Below, piece after piece: positions 34,048 to 41,919 of a stretch of DNA of 64,000 bases. The notes below the pieces were generated by a model. That model made no database searches. It saw only the letters and a program-made list of their open reading frames with translations, and was not told the DNA's origin. The stretch is from Lysinibacillus composti (GTDB lineage Bacteria; Bacillota; Bacilli; Bacillales_A; Planococcaceae), in contig NZ_JAFBDY010000002.1 in NCBI RefSeq assembly GCF_016908465.1, positions 216,734 to 280,733 on the forward strand, written 5' to 3'. Position numbers and translations under genes: made by a program. Positions within the stretch are counted from its first letter, which is position 1, and each line of letters begins with the position of its first letter.

Positions 34048-35174
34048 TCGATCTCACTGCCTTCTGTTATAATTGGATTAGATGTTTGTGAATGTTGGAC
34101 ATTACTTCCGTTTTTCTTTCCAGACTTCATCGTTGCCAATGCAATAATTATGGATAAAAGTACACAAAATATAAAAGTACTGATTAAAAATTCGTTTTCG
34201 TTAATTTGTAAAAAGTAACTGTCATCGAATAAAAAAAATATTAGATTTAAAATAAAAAATGGTGGTACCAAATAAGTCCAAATTCGATTTTTATCTCCAG
34301 CTATATTTAATATGTCCGCCACGATGAATAATATTATTCCTACACGAATAAAAGTTCCCGTTAACCACTGATAAACAGAGAAAAAGTCAAGATGTTCTAC
34401 AAATCGACCTAATGATGCCATTGCCCATTCTTCGTAAGCTGGATATCTTAGTTGAGATGCTTCCTCTGGCCCATAAATTGAAATGGCCCCGATTAATGGC
34501 CCCATTGTTAGCCCTACTAAGATAAAGAGCATAATTGTAAGATGATACCATTTCAGTCGCTCTTTAAAATGATGCTGAATAAATAATAAGAATATTAACT
34601 CTGCAAACCCACCCGCAGGAAATAATGATGCTTTCAAGGCAGGACCAAAACCATATTCAAACATTGGAAGTAACATTGTATATTCTTTGTATTGAAGGTT
34701 TGTAAATGCTACAAAAAATCCAAATATTACAACGAAAAATAGAACAAATGCATTTACGATGACGATGGTTTGAATATCAGTAATGATAAATAAAGCTATT
34801 AAAATGATATAAATAGATAAAATAAGAATGCTCGGTGTCTCAGATAACCAGGAAACACTAATCCATAGAATGGTTTCGTGTAAAGTAAATAGTGCAAGTA
34901 GTAGTAAATAAACTGCAGTCACATAAAGAACAATGGAAGAACCCCATTTGCCTAGCTTTTCTCTTAACCAAGTTTTTATCGGTTGCTGATTTGATTTTTT
35001 ATGAATATATAAAACTAAAAATAACCAAGGGAAAATGTAAATAGCAGCAAAAAGTACGGATGCCCAACCATCTCTATGTGCCACGTCCAATATTCCCGGT
35101 ATGATTGTTACATGATTTTTCAAGCCAATCACTGTCATAATAAGAAAAATGACATGTAAAATACTAATTTTCAT
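33222..35174 (-). CDS. GerB-family spore germination permease with asparagine-rich readthrough tail
   Basis: 650 residues. Residues 1-~350 are a ten-helix GerAB/APC-type permease (ILHVIFLIMTVIGLKNHVTIIPGILDVAHRD, YPAYEEWAMASLGRFVEHLDFF), the usual full length of the family. The frame does not stop there but runs 285 residues further as N-rich repeats (NNMGNNQFN), ending at 33222 inside the next gene. The tail DNA is the CAA tract that encodes the Q-rich start of the A subunit in the other frame. The gene leads the operon (order B-A-C). The permease part should form the germinant-binding channel; whether the tail is made is unknown. Confidence 0.75.
   Translation of the reverse strand: MKISILHVIFLIMTVIGLKNHVTIIPGILDVAHRDGWASVLFAAIYIFPWLFLVLYIHKKSNQQPIKTWLREKLGKWGSSIVLYVTAVYLLLLALFTLHETILWISVSWLSETPSILILSIYIILIALFIITDIQTIVIVNAFVLFFVVIFGFFVAFTNLQYKEYTMLLPMFEYGFGPALKASLFPAGGFAELIFLLFIQHHFKERLKWYHLTIMLFILVGLTMGPLIGAISIYGPEEASQLRYPAYEEWAMASLGRFVEHLDFFSVYQWLTGTFIRVGIILFIVADILNIAGDKNRIWTYLVPPFFILNLIFFLFDDSYFLQINENEFLISTFIFCVLLSIIIALATMKSGKKNGSNVQHSQTSNPIITEGSEIDWTQNSNNNSGNSNFNNNMGNNQINNNSNMGNNPFNSNNNMGNNQFNNNNMGNNQFNNNNMGNNQFNNNNMGNNPFNINNNMGNNQVNNNSNMGNNQVNNSNMGNNQVNNNNFNSLGTNSNNFSNINNNNFSNINNNNSSNMNNQINNSNFSSNNQGSNINYNKFNNIMNNSNQANNNFNSNQINNNFNSSNQTNNSNTNNQTSSNNFNNNQINSNINSNNQANSNNNFNNNNQINSSNQANNSNTNNQTNSNNNQINNRNTNNQANNNQTNNNQ
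33230..34040. repeat. CAA/CAG-rich coding minisatellite, open in all three minus-strand frames
   Basis: About 0.8 kb of imperfect (CAA)n/(CAG)n with interspersed CCCATA-type units on the minus strand. The three minus-strand frames read as Q-rich, N-rich and T-rich, and the opposite strand as L/V-rich. Unit lengths of roughly 27-39 bp recur between 33730 and 33990 (ATTGGTTGTTGCCCATATTG on the plus strand). Such tracts are prone to slippage. Confidence 0.85.
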
Positions 35175-35249
35175 ATGATTTACCTACTAACATATCTAGA
35201 TTATTTTTATCGTTGACATTTAATTGAGGAAATATAAGTGGATAAAAGA

Positions 35250-35276
35250 AAAAAGTGCCATCTTTGGCACTTTTTA
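35250..35276 (-). terminator. Terminator of the esterase gene
   Basis: AAAAAGTGCCA / TGGCACTTTTT perfect stem-loop with T-run in both directions. Confidence 0.9.
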
Positions 35277-35282
35277 AGTTGC

Positions 35283-36185
35283 TTATTCATTTGCTAAAAA
35301 TTCTGCTGTGAGTTCATGACCGCGCATATAATCCGGTGAACCAGGAAAACTTTGCATAAAACCATGAATATTACCGTCAAAGCGAACTAATTTCACCTCC
35401 GCTCCCGCTTCTTTTAATGTATCTGCAAACAATTCCCCTTCATCGCATAATGGGTCATACTCAGCTGTGAATATTAAGGTTTTTGGCATTTTCGCTATAT
35501 CCGTTTGCTTCATATTTAATGGAGAAATGTTTAGATGTTCTTTTTGTTCATCATGTATGAGGTGTGTATGATGAGTGGCCAGATCGACACCATATTTGGC
35601 ATTATACATTTTGCGGGATAAATACGGGCTGTCTTGTATCTCTTCGCTTAAATCAATAATTGGATAATGTAGGACTTGTTTGGTTAAATTAAAATCACCA
35701 GTGATTAATGACTTTAACGTAATAACCGAAGCAAAATAGGCACCTATACTTGCACCGCCTAATGAAATGTCATCTGAACGACCACCGTAATTTGGTGCAT
35801 GTTGAATGATCCAATTCACTGAAGTATAACAATCCTGAATCGTATCAGAAATTTTTTTATTACCTAGTTCATAATCGACAGTAATTACTTTAGATCCGCA
35901 TAAAGAACTAATTAAACGACTAGATACATCGTGACTTTCAAAACCATTGTTCGAATATCCACCAGCGTGAAGATAAATAAAAATTGGATAATAATGCTCA
36001 AGCTCATGTTCTTCTAGAATTGGTGTATATATACGAATTGGAATGTTTGTTTCACCATCTTTAGCTGCAACTTTTTCTACCTTGTACATTTTCGGCCGTT
36101 TAATAATTGGTTGATTTTGAACTCCTTTTATCCGTGCTTCTGGATATTTGGTGAAGTACTCTTGTATATACGTATGTAGCGGCAT
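35283..36185 (-). CDS. Alpha/beta-hydrolase, esterase/lipase (HSL-like)
   Basis: 300 residues. The oxyanion-hole motif is H73AGG in place of the usual HGGG, the nucleophile elbow is GGASIGA (Ser146), the Asp lies in TAEYDPLCDEG and the His in GNIHGF. This is the hormone-sensitive-lipase subgroup (alpha/beta hydrolase fold 3), acting on short-chain esters. No signal peptide. ATG 36185 is preceded by AAGGAGG. Monocistronic. Confidence 0.87.
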   Translation of the reverse strand: MPLHTYIQEYFTKYPEARIKGVQNQPIIKRPKMYKVEKVAAKDGETNIPIRIYTPILEEHELEHYYPIFIYLHAGGYSNNGFESHDVSSRLISSLCGSKVITVDYELGNKKISDTIQDCYTSVNWIIQHAPNYGGRSDDISLGGASIGAYFASVITLKSLITGDFNLTKQVLHYPIIDLSEEIQDSPYLSRKMYNAKYGVDLATHHTHLIHDEQKEHLNISPLNMKQTDIAKMPKTLIFTAEYDPLCDEGELFADTLKEAGAEVKLVRFDGNIHGFMQSFPGSPDYMRGHELTAEFLANE

Positions 36186-36261
36186 TAATAACCCTCCTTT
36201 ATCTGTATTTTTCGTGTGTAACTTATAGGTTGCCCGATAAGGAGTACACTATAAGGAACGA

Positions 36262-36311
36262 AAAAAACCATTAGTCCCGATAACTGACTATGGCTTTGAT
36301 AAATGGTTTAA
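36262..36311 (-). terminator. Possible terminator of the CapA-like gene
   Basis: AAACCATT / AATGGTTT stem with a long loop; the distal arm overlaps the stop codon and poly-A becomes poly-T on the minus strand. Confidence 0.4.
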
Positions 36312-37525
36312 TATGCGGATGTTGGTACATTTTCTTGAAATTGTTCTTCAATAAACTGAAGTTCTGGGACATACTGTGACATGTGACTCTTGATTTTTTC
36401 GTAAACTGTGTTGGCATTTGCTAAATCTTTATTCGTCGCTTTTTGCAATGGAATGATTTCGTAATTTGACCAATTTCGGAATTTCACAAAAGTTGGAAGC
36501 AGTTTCGGATTTGTCAAATTGATTGTCACCGTTTCATTTCCTTCTATATCATAAGAAACTGCTTTGTTAACACGTATTTGAAATATGGCTCCAATTTTTG
36601 TATACAACATATCTTGGGCAGATAAAAAATTTCCTAAAGAATGGACAACGAATGTTTTATTGCCCTCTCTGCCTTCATACCATTTCACTGGTTGTAACAC
36701 ATGTGGATGATGAGCGATGACAAGATCCACACCTTGATCTGCTGCAAATTGAGCAACTTGATTTTGATAATCGTTGAAATGTTGTTCGTATTCATTTCCA
36801 ATATGTAAGTTTAATATGACGACATCTGATATTTCTTTTGCTACTTGAATATCATGTGCCATTTTTTCTTGGTCTATGTAATTCACTAAATATTCTTTTC
36901 CTACCGGTGTTTGAAGTCCATTAGTACCGTATGTGTAACCTAAAAATGAAAAGATTATATTGTTTGCAGTGAGCGTTTTAATTTCTCGTGAAGCTTCTTG
37001 TGATGGTGACGCACCTATATACGTAATGCCTAAATCATTCCAATAGTTCGTAGCGTTGATAATGGCTTGTTCCCCGCCATCTAATGAATGGTTATTGGCC
37101 ATATTAACGACATCTACCCCAACTTCCTTTAGCGCATCCCCAATTTCGTATGGACTATTAAAAAGTGGATAACTTGAAAGACCAAGTTCTTGCCCACCAA
37201 TTATACTTTCAGAGTTTGCAATTGTTAGATCGGTGTTTTCTAAATATGGTTTTACATCTCTAAACATTTTTGTGAAGTCATATTGATCATTTGCAATTTG
37301 TGCATCTTCATAAACAGAATTATGTATAAGAATATCTCCAATTGCACTGATTGATGCTGAGTAATATTCGGGTTCTTTCGGTTCTGGAACAATCGGTTCT
37401 ACATCCACCTGTACCACTTCGTCATTTTTTCCTTGGGATGCTTCTCCTATGATATAGTCTTGAATGTTACAGGCAGTTAAGACTAGCAAAATCATTAATA
37501 GTATTAGAAATTGTAATTTTATCAT
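36308..37525 (-). CDS. CapA-family (PGA_cap) lipoprotein
   Basis: About 405 residues from ATG 37525, after TTGGAGG. Lipoprotein signal with lipobox LTAC (Cys19), an acidic/Pro-rich linker, then the metallophosphatase-like CapA domain: SAIGDILIHNSVY, TIANSESIIGG, GVDVVNMANNHSLDGG, GASPS, LHIGNEYE, IAHHPHVLQPV and HSLGNF. CapA proteins take part in poly-gamma-glutamate capsule export in Bacillus, but capBC are not in the window, and lone family members often have other surface roles. Confidence 0.88.
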   Translation of the reverse strand: MIKLQFLILLMILLVLTACNIQDYIIGEASQGKNDEVVQVDVEPIVPEPKEPEYYSASISAIGDILIHNSVYEDAQIANDQYDFTKMFRDVKPYLENTDLTIANSESIIGGQELGLSSYPLFNSPYEIGDALKEVGVDVVNMANNHSLDGGEQAIINATNYWNDLGITYIGASPSQEASREIKTLTANNIIFSFLGYTYGTNGLQTPVGKEYLVNYIDQEKMAHDIQVAKEISDVVILNLHIGNEYEQHFNDYQNQVAQFAADQGVDLVIAHHPHVLQPVKWYEGREGNKTFVVHSLGNFLSAQDMLYTKIGAIFQIRVNKAVSYDIEGNETVTINLTNPKLLPTFVKFRNWSNYEIIPLQKATNKDLANANTVYEKIKSHMSQYVPELQFIEEQFQENVPTSAY

Positions 37526-37675
37526 CTTTACCTCCAAACTTTTAACTAATTATTATCATAAATCAAGAAATTCCGACTAACAATATACCAAATTATAACA
37601 TATTAAATTAAACAAAAAGTTTAAGATTTAATATGAATAGGTTAAATGTAAATAGAATTCTATTTTAAAATTAAT

Positions 37676-37712
37676 AGACCTAAGTTTAGAATTATTATCT
37701 AGACTTAGGTCT
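37676..37712 (-). terminator. Terminator of the SLH-protein gene
   Basis: AGACCTAAGT / ACTTAGGTCT perfect stem followed by T-rich sequence. Confidence 0.88.
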
Positions 37713-37730
37713 TGTATTATATTCTTGTTG

Positions 37731-39131
37731 TTATTTGCTCTTCAAATCTTGAACGCGCCATCCTTGGCCTGGCACAAATCTAAGTTCCCCAACCATTGTT
37801 TCAACTTCTTTACTCTCTCCTAGAGGAACTTTTAACTCATATTTCTTAACTGTTGTCGAATTTAGAGTTTGTTTAATTGTAGCCTTATCCCAGTTCAAGA
37901 TACTTCCACCGTCTGCATTTGGCTGAGCTAGTTTGCCATATCGCGTGATGAAACCTAATTGTTTATAAATTACTGCAACTTTTTCTGGCGTATAGACATT
38001 TCCTAAGAAGGCTTCAAACTTCTCTTTTGTTTCTAATGATTCAGCCATATAACGGTATTCAATTCCGTTATGGACAAATGTTGATTCATCTCGTAAACCG
38101 TCTCCACCTCTAACAACTGTCCAATATCCTTTTTGTGATTCATTAAATAAAGATTGCGCGTCTTTCGTTGTAAAGGAGATTGAATCATCGCCTTTAAGTT
38201 GTGGTTTAACATTGACAGATTGAATTTTATATTGCATATAACCTTCTTTTGTCACTAAAAAATACAGTTCATTATAGCCATTTTTTATTAAACTAGTTTC
38301 GTTTCCATTTAATTTAATTGTAAATTTAACACTGAATTCTGTTACACCATTTAAACGGCCTACTTGATTTAATTCATGAACATCAAGATCTTTAACTTTT
38401 AAATCTGCAAAGCCAAAATCTTTAGTTGATGTAAATAATGATGAAATGTTCTTAGGATTTTTGATTGTATAATCAAATAATTTTACAACAGGATTTACAT
38501 TCATTGGGATATTGTATTGGGTTGGTAAAAAGTCATCATTCATCGCGCGTGCAATATATATAGCAAATTCGGCACGCGTCACTTTTTTATTTGGTTTGAA
38601 TGTTCCATCTGACTCACCACTAATAATTCCATTTTCCGCTAATCTCGTAATAGCCTCATACCATTTCGATGATTTCGGAACATCTTTAAATTCTATATTA
38701 CCTAAATCTTGAAGTTTATAGGCTTTCACCAAAATGTCTGCCACTTCTTTTCTTGTTAATGGTTCATTTGGCTTGAAATTTTTATCTTTTGAAAAAATCC
38801 CTGCATCGACAGCTGCTAAAATTTGTTTATAGGCATAATGTTTTTTATTGACATCTTTAAAACTTAATTTTGTATTGTTTGTTTTTAAATCTAAAGCATT
38901 CACAATGATAATGGCTGCTTGCGCCTTTGTAATTGTTTTGTTTGGTTGAAACATTTTAATGTTTTCATCTAATATATCTTGCTCCACTAAGAACTCAATT
39001 TCATTTTTTGCCCAGTGCTGTTCACTAATATCCTTAAATGAAGCAGCCGAAGCAGCCGAAGCCATCGAACCTGAAAACAAAAGGACACTCGTCATAGAAG
39101 TAGCGACTAGGTATTTTTGAAACTTATTCAA
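37731..39131 (-). CDS. SLH-domain surface protein with unassigned C-terminal domain
   Basis: 466 residues. Signal peptide ~1-29 (FSGSMASAASA), three SLH domains (~30-205; FKDISEQHWAKNEIEFL, FKDVNKKHYAYKQI and FKDVPKSSKWYEAITRL, each with a TRAEFA-like TITKAQAA/LTRKEVAD/VTRAEFAIY signature), then ~260 residues. The last 140 (GYWTVVRGGDG ... GELRFVPGQGWRV) may resemble the IseA type of DL-endopeptidase inhibitor, a low-confidence idea. SLH domains bind pyruvylated secondary cell-wall polymers, so the protein is held on the cell surface. Confidence 0.85.
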   Translation of the reverse strand: MNKFQKYLVATSMTSVLLFSGSMASAASAASFKDISEQHWAKNEIEFLVEQDILDENIKMFQPNKTITKAQAAIIIVNALDLKTNNTKLSFKDVNKKHYAYKQILAAVDAGIFSKDKNFKPNEPLTRKEVADILVKAYKLQDLGNIEFKDVPKSSKWYEAITRLAENGIISGESDGTFKPNKKVTRAEFAIYIARAMNDDFLPTQYNIPMNVNPVVKLFDYTIKNPKNISSLFTSTKDFGFADLKVKDLDVHELNQVGRLNGVTEFSVKFTIKLNGNETSLIKNGYNELYFLVTKEGYMQYKIQSVNVKPQLKGDDSISFTTKDAQSLFNESQKGYWTVVRGGDGLRDESTFVHNGIEYRYMAESLETKEKFEAFLGNVYTPEKVAVIYKQLGFITRYGKLAQPNADGGSILNWDKATIKQTLNSTTVKKYELKVPLGESKEVETMVGELRFVPGQGWRVQDLKSK

Positions 39132-39254
39132 CAGAATTCCTCCTAAATTTTCGGAAATTAACTAACCATTCAATAGACGATTCATAATTACGTTTCGTTA
39201 CATAAATTTAAAATTTTTCCATTTTTAATTTTTATTGTGCCCGATAACTCCTTT

Positions 39255-39872
39255 TCATTGATGTTGAGACAAGTTCAATAACTTCTCTATTCTTTTGTAA
39301 AGAAGGTTCACTTGGTGATTTGCATCAATGGTTTGCGCGCCAAATGCTAAGCTGTGGATTAATATCCCATCCACAGTGGACATCATTATTTTTGAAATGT
39401 CTTCAGCTGGTATCGTAGGTTGAAATTCGCCTTGTTCTATTCCCTCTTGAATCAAATTTGAAAGTAACTCTCGTATTTTTTCGTATCGATTTATAAAGAA
39501 CGCTTTTGCTCTAGGTTCTCTCCAACCCGAAATCCAAAATTCATAAATTGCTGGATAAATACTGTCTTCAATTGTGGGAAATATATCGTAATAACTCTCT
39601 AAAAAATCCCTAATGATTTTTGCTTTTGATTGTTGATTTGATCGATTTAAAATGGAATCATCTATTTGTTGATCGAGATACAGGATCAGTGCTTCAAATA
39701 TTTCGCTTTTATCTTTGAAATATAAATAAATCCATCCACGACTCATCCCGGCCTCTTCGACAATATCTTTCAAAGTGGCTTTTTCATAACCCTTCCGTTT
39801 GAATACCTCTAAAGCTGCCATTAAGATTTGCTGTTTTCTTTGTTCTTTATGTTCTTCGCTTAATTTCGGCAA
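39255..39872 (-). CDS. TetR/AcrR-family transcriptional regulator
   Basis: 205 residues from TTG 39872, eight bases after GGGAGG. The N-terminal HTH (~10-56) reads ILMAALEVFKRKGYEKATLKDIVEEAGMSRGWIYLYFKDKSEIF, the standard TetR core. The C-terminal helical ligand domain is divergent, and its ligand is unknown. No efflux gene is adjacent; the SLH-protein gene downstream and degraded toxin locus upstream are not obvious targets. Confidence 0.9.
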   Translation of the reverse strand: MPKLSEEHKEQRKQQILMAALEVFKRKGYEKATLKDIVEEAGMSRGWIYLYFKDKSEIFEALILYLDQQIDDSILNRSNQQSKAKIIRDFLESYYDIFPTIEDSIYPAIYEFWISGWREPRAKAFFINRYEKIRELLSNLIQEGIEQGEFQPTIPAEDISKIMMSTVDGILIHSLAFGAQTIDANHQVNLLYKRIEKLLNLSQHQ

Positions 39873-40043
39873 TTGGAGAACCTCCCAATAATAAATTACG
39901 CATCGTCTAACCTGAGTCCGGATTTTTAATTGCGCTTAGGCCGCGCACGTGTTGCTCAGATAGCGGTTGTTGCATGGATGTGAAGTTCTTAGGCTAACTT
40001 CTTATTACAACTGTTTTCTCCTGAATGAGATGAAAATAAAAAT

Positions 40044-40079
40044 AAACCACATGTCATTTATATATAATGACACGCGGTT
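40044..40079. terminator. Hairpin in the gap between tetR and the degraded cassette
   Basis: AACC...TGTCATT / AATGACA...GGTT stem with an internal mismatch and A/T flanks. Nothing else was seen between 39873 and 40126. Confidence 0.4.
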
Positions 40080-40126
40080 CATTTTAGAATAGGCGTTAAA
40101 AAAATATTTTAAAAGATTAGGCATGA

Positions 40127-40495
40127 TTATTCTTTTATTGCTGTTTCTAAATCTTGAACGACTTTCTCTAACCACTCTAGAGGTGTAAGTCCTAACTCTG
40201 GAAAATATAAATCACAACAATCTGCAATAAATTCTTCTATTTCTTCAATAGCCTAATTCCTGTCGCTTTTGAATGTAATAAGTTAGGATAGAATCTACTA
40301 AATTTTGTTGTAAATCATTCCAATTTTGTATTAAAGATTGGTATGCAGCATTTTGCCCTTCACCAAACTGACCATCTTCTTCACCATCTATTATTAAATC
40401 TATTTCAGTTACATTTCCAAAGAAATCTAAAGTGTCACCTTTGACCAACCATAATCATATTCAAGTTCACCAAAAATTGCATCATTTATTGTCAT
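40127..40495 (-). pseudogene. Immunity-like gene broken by two frameshifts
   Basis: Starts at ATG 40495 (MTINDAIFGELEYDYGWSK) with GAGGAG upstream. At the TCAAAGG run near 40440-40447 the frame breaks; the remainder, GDTLDFFGNVTEIDLIIDGE through YYIQKRQELG, is in another frame (40245-40448). A second break near 40252 moves to EEIEEFIADCCDLYFPE ... VVQDLETAIKE, stop at 40127. Read together, the three pieces make one plausible acidic protein of about 120 residues of the kind found as immunity proteins beside polymorphic toxins. One deleted A would explain the first shift. Family not certain. Confidence 0.65.
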
Positions 40496-40659
40496 TTTCT
40501 AATCTCCTCGCTTTGGTTTTTGGCAAAGCCCCCAAGTGCAAAAGCTTTGGCAATTACCTCCACTAAATGAGCTTCTGGGAAAGACTGAATCCCCCAGTGG
40601 ATAAATAGTAGATAAAAAATACCACCTTAAAAGGCTATTGCCGATTGAGGTGGTCAACA

Positions 40660-40830
40660 TTATATTGCCTTTAATATTTCATCTACAGAATTTCCAAACA
40701 TATTTGGGTCTTCACTTTTAATGTCTCTTAATAAGTTTATGACTGTCGCTTTTGTTTTAATTTCTAGTTTAGATATTACATTTCCATATATTTTTCTTAC
40801 TTGTTCATGATTTAAAATTCTGTAATGTAA
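40660..40830 (-). pseudogene. Remnant of a small immunity-like gene
   Basis: An open stretch reading LHYRILNHEQVRKIYGNVISKLEIKTK...VDEILKAI, with no start codon or binding site, ending at the TAA 40660-40662. It is in the same frame as the toxin-tail fragment just upstream. The helical, charged sequence looks like the end of an immunity protein, but I cannot assign a family. Confidence 0.45.
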
Positions 40831-40833
40831 AAT

Positions 40834-40993
40834 TTACTCAGGATATAATTCCCTATTCTTTCTAATAGTATTTAAAAGGCCCTCCCTAATATCAGGTGTA
40901 TACACACCATCCTTCATGTATATCCTTTTTGCGTCTAATATATCATGAGCAAGGGTATCACGGTAACTGAGATATGCATTGGATAAAACTAAT
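40834..40993 (-). pseudogene. Remnant of a polymorphic-toxin C-terminus
   Basis: An open stretch LVLSNAYLSYRDTLAHDILDAKRIYMKDGVYTPDIREGLLNTIRKNRELYPE followed by TAA at 40834; quoted here only in parts: AYLSYRDTLAHDI and DIREGLLNTIRKNRELYPE. No start codon. The ending is like the last helix of nuclease-type toxin tips in LXG/RHS/WapA systems. It is a displaced tip left after loss of the toxin body. Confidence 0.5.
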
Positions 40994-41014
40994 CAAACTC
41001 ACTTTATTAGTTGT

Positions 41015-41452
41015 CTAATCCTCAATTAAATCAATATAATATTCGTTATCATTTAGAAACTTTTTAAAGAAATCCTCTAACGAATCGGCAATTTGAATAT
41101 CGAAATAAAATACCGGATTATTTACTAATTGCAAATCTATTGAAATATATACACCTTCGTTTACTTCAAAAAAAATAAGCTTATTTTGATCATCATAGAG
41201 ATCATCTAAATCTGGATTGAATTCAAATATACCTTCTCTAAGACTAATGTCTGCTACAGTTCCCGTTCCTAGAATTCTATTAATCGCATTGTCACTTTGA
41301 GCTTTAATAAAACCATAACCCACTTCTAGATAGAACTGTTTTAAATCAATTGGAAAACTAATGTTCATCCTTTGCTCAGCTTTTAAAATATCCTCATTCG
41401 TTACCTTATGTGTTTTATTTTCATTAAGGTTAATAAAATTGAAATCTGCCAT
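41015..41452 (-). CDS. SMI1/KNR4 (SUKH)-family immunity protein
   Basis: 145 residues, intact. ATG 41452 follows AAGGAGG. SUKH landmarks: VTNEDILKAEQRMNISFPIDLKQFYLEVGYGFI, EFNPDLDDLYDD, and the C-terminal LEDFFKKFLND helix. SUKH proteins neutralise nuclease toxins of polymorphic toxin systems. Its binding site lies in the last codons of the adjacent HNH-type toxin fragment (gap ~9 bp), the usual toxin-then-immunity order. Of the cassette only this gene looks functional. Confidence 0.82.
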   Translation of the reverse strand: MADFNFINLNENKTHKVTNEDILKAEQRMNISFPIDLKQFYLEVGYGFIKAQSDNAINRILGTGTVADISLREGIFEFNPDLDDLYDDQNKLIFFEVNEGVYISIDLQLVNNPVFYFDIQIADSLEDFFKKFLNDNEYYIDLIED

Positions 41453-41461
41453 ATTTAATAT

Positions 41462-41692
41462 TTACCTCCTTGGAAATAGTTTTCCTGATGGCGCGCCATT
41501 TCCATGAATAACCGCTTGGTGTTCATCGGGATATTTTGCTAGATGAATATTCCACCATTCATGAGGCCCACCAAAGTTGTTCTCAATGATGTGATGGGCC
41601 TCATAAGGTTGACCAATACTTCGAGCAACTTCACCAATCCTATCAAACTTTACAAATGAACGATGATACAATAAGTTTACTAAATTTAATCA
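41462..41692 (-). pseudogene. HNH-like nuclease toxin tip without its toxin body
   Basis: A 69-residue stretch from TTG 41671 (the frame is open a little further, to about 41692) with no ribosome binding site. It has the HNH/AHH-type nuclease sequence YEAHHIIENNFGGPHEWWNI and the closing PDEHQAVIHGNGAPSGKLFP. These are the C-terminal features of polymorphic toxin nucleases; the N-terminal secretion and repeat regions are absent. It is either a stranded cassette or the remains of a larger gene. Confidence 0.65.
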
Positions 41693-41919
41693 GTTTTCCA
41701 CCATATGTAAACATACCTAGAAGATTATGGGGCTTTTTTCTGATTGACTTAAATTTTTCGTTCTTTAGTTTATTTGAAATTAGTAGGTTTACTGAAAGCC
41801 TTTACATGTACAGTTACACAGTGTTCATATAGGTAATTGGAAATAATAAATTTTTTTAACTTCTCACCAACTGACAATTCCCTCATATTCTAATACCAAA
41901 AGAAAAGAGGTGATTGCCC

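Noticed and set aside
33671..34057. Third minus-strand frame with a T-rich 128-codon protein
   Set aside because: Same triplet tract in the remaining frame, with no family features.
33156..34091. Long V/L-rich and L-rich frames on the plus strand (311, 140 and 112 codons)
   Set aside because: They are antisense readings of the CAA/CAG tract; simple triplet repeats stay open in all frames. There is no binding site and no sensible domain.
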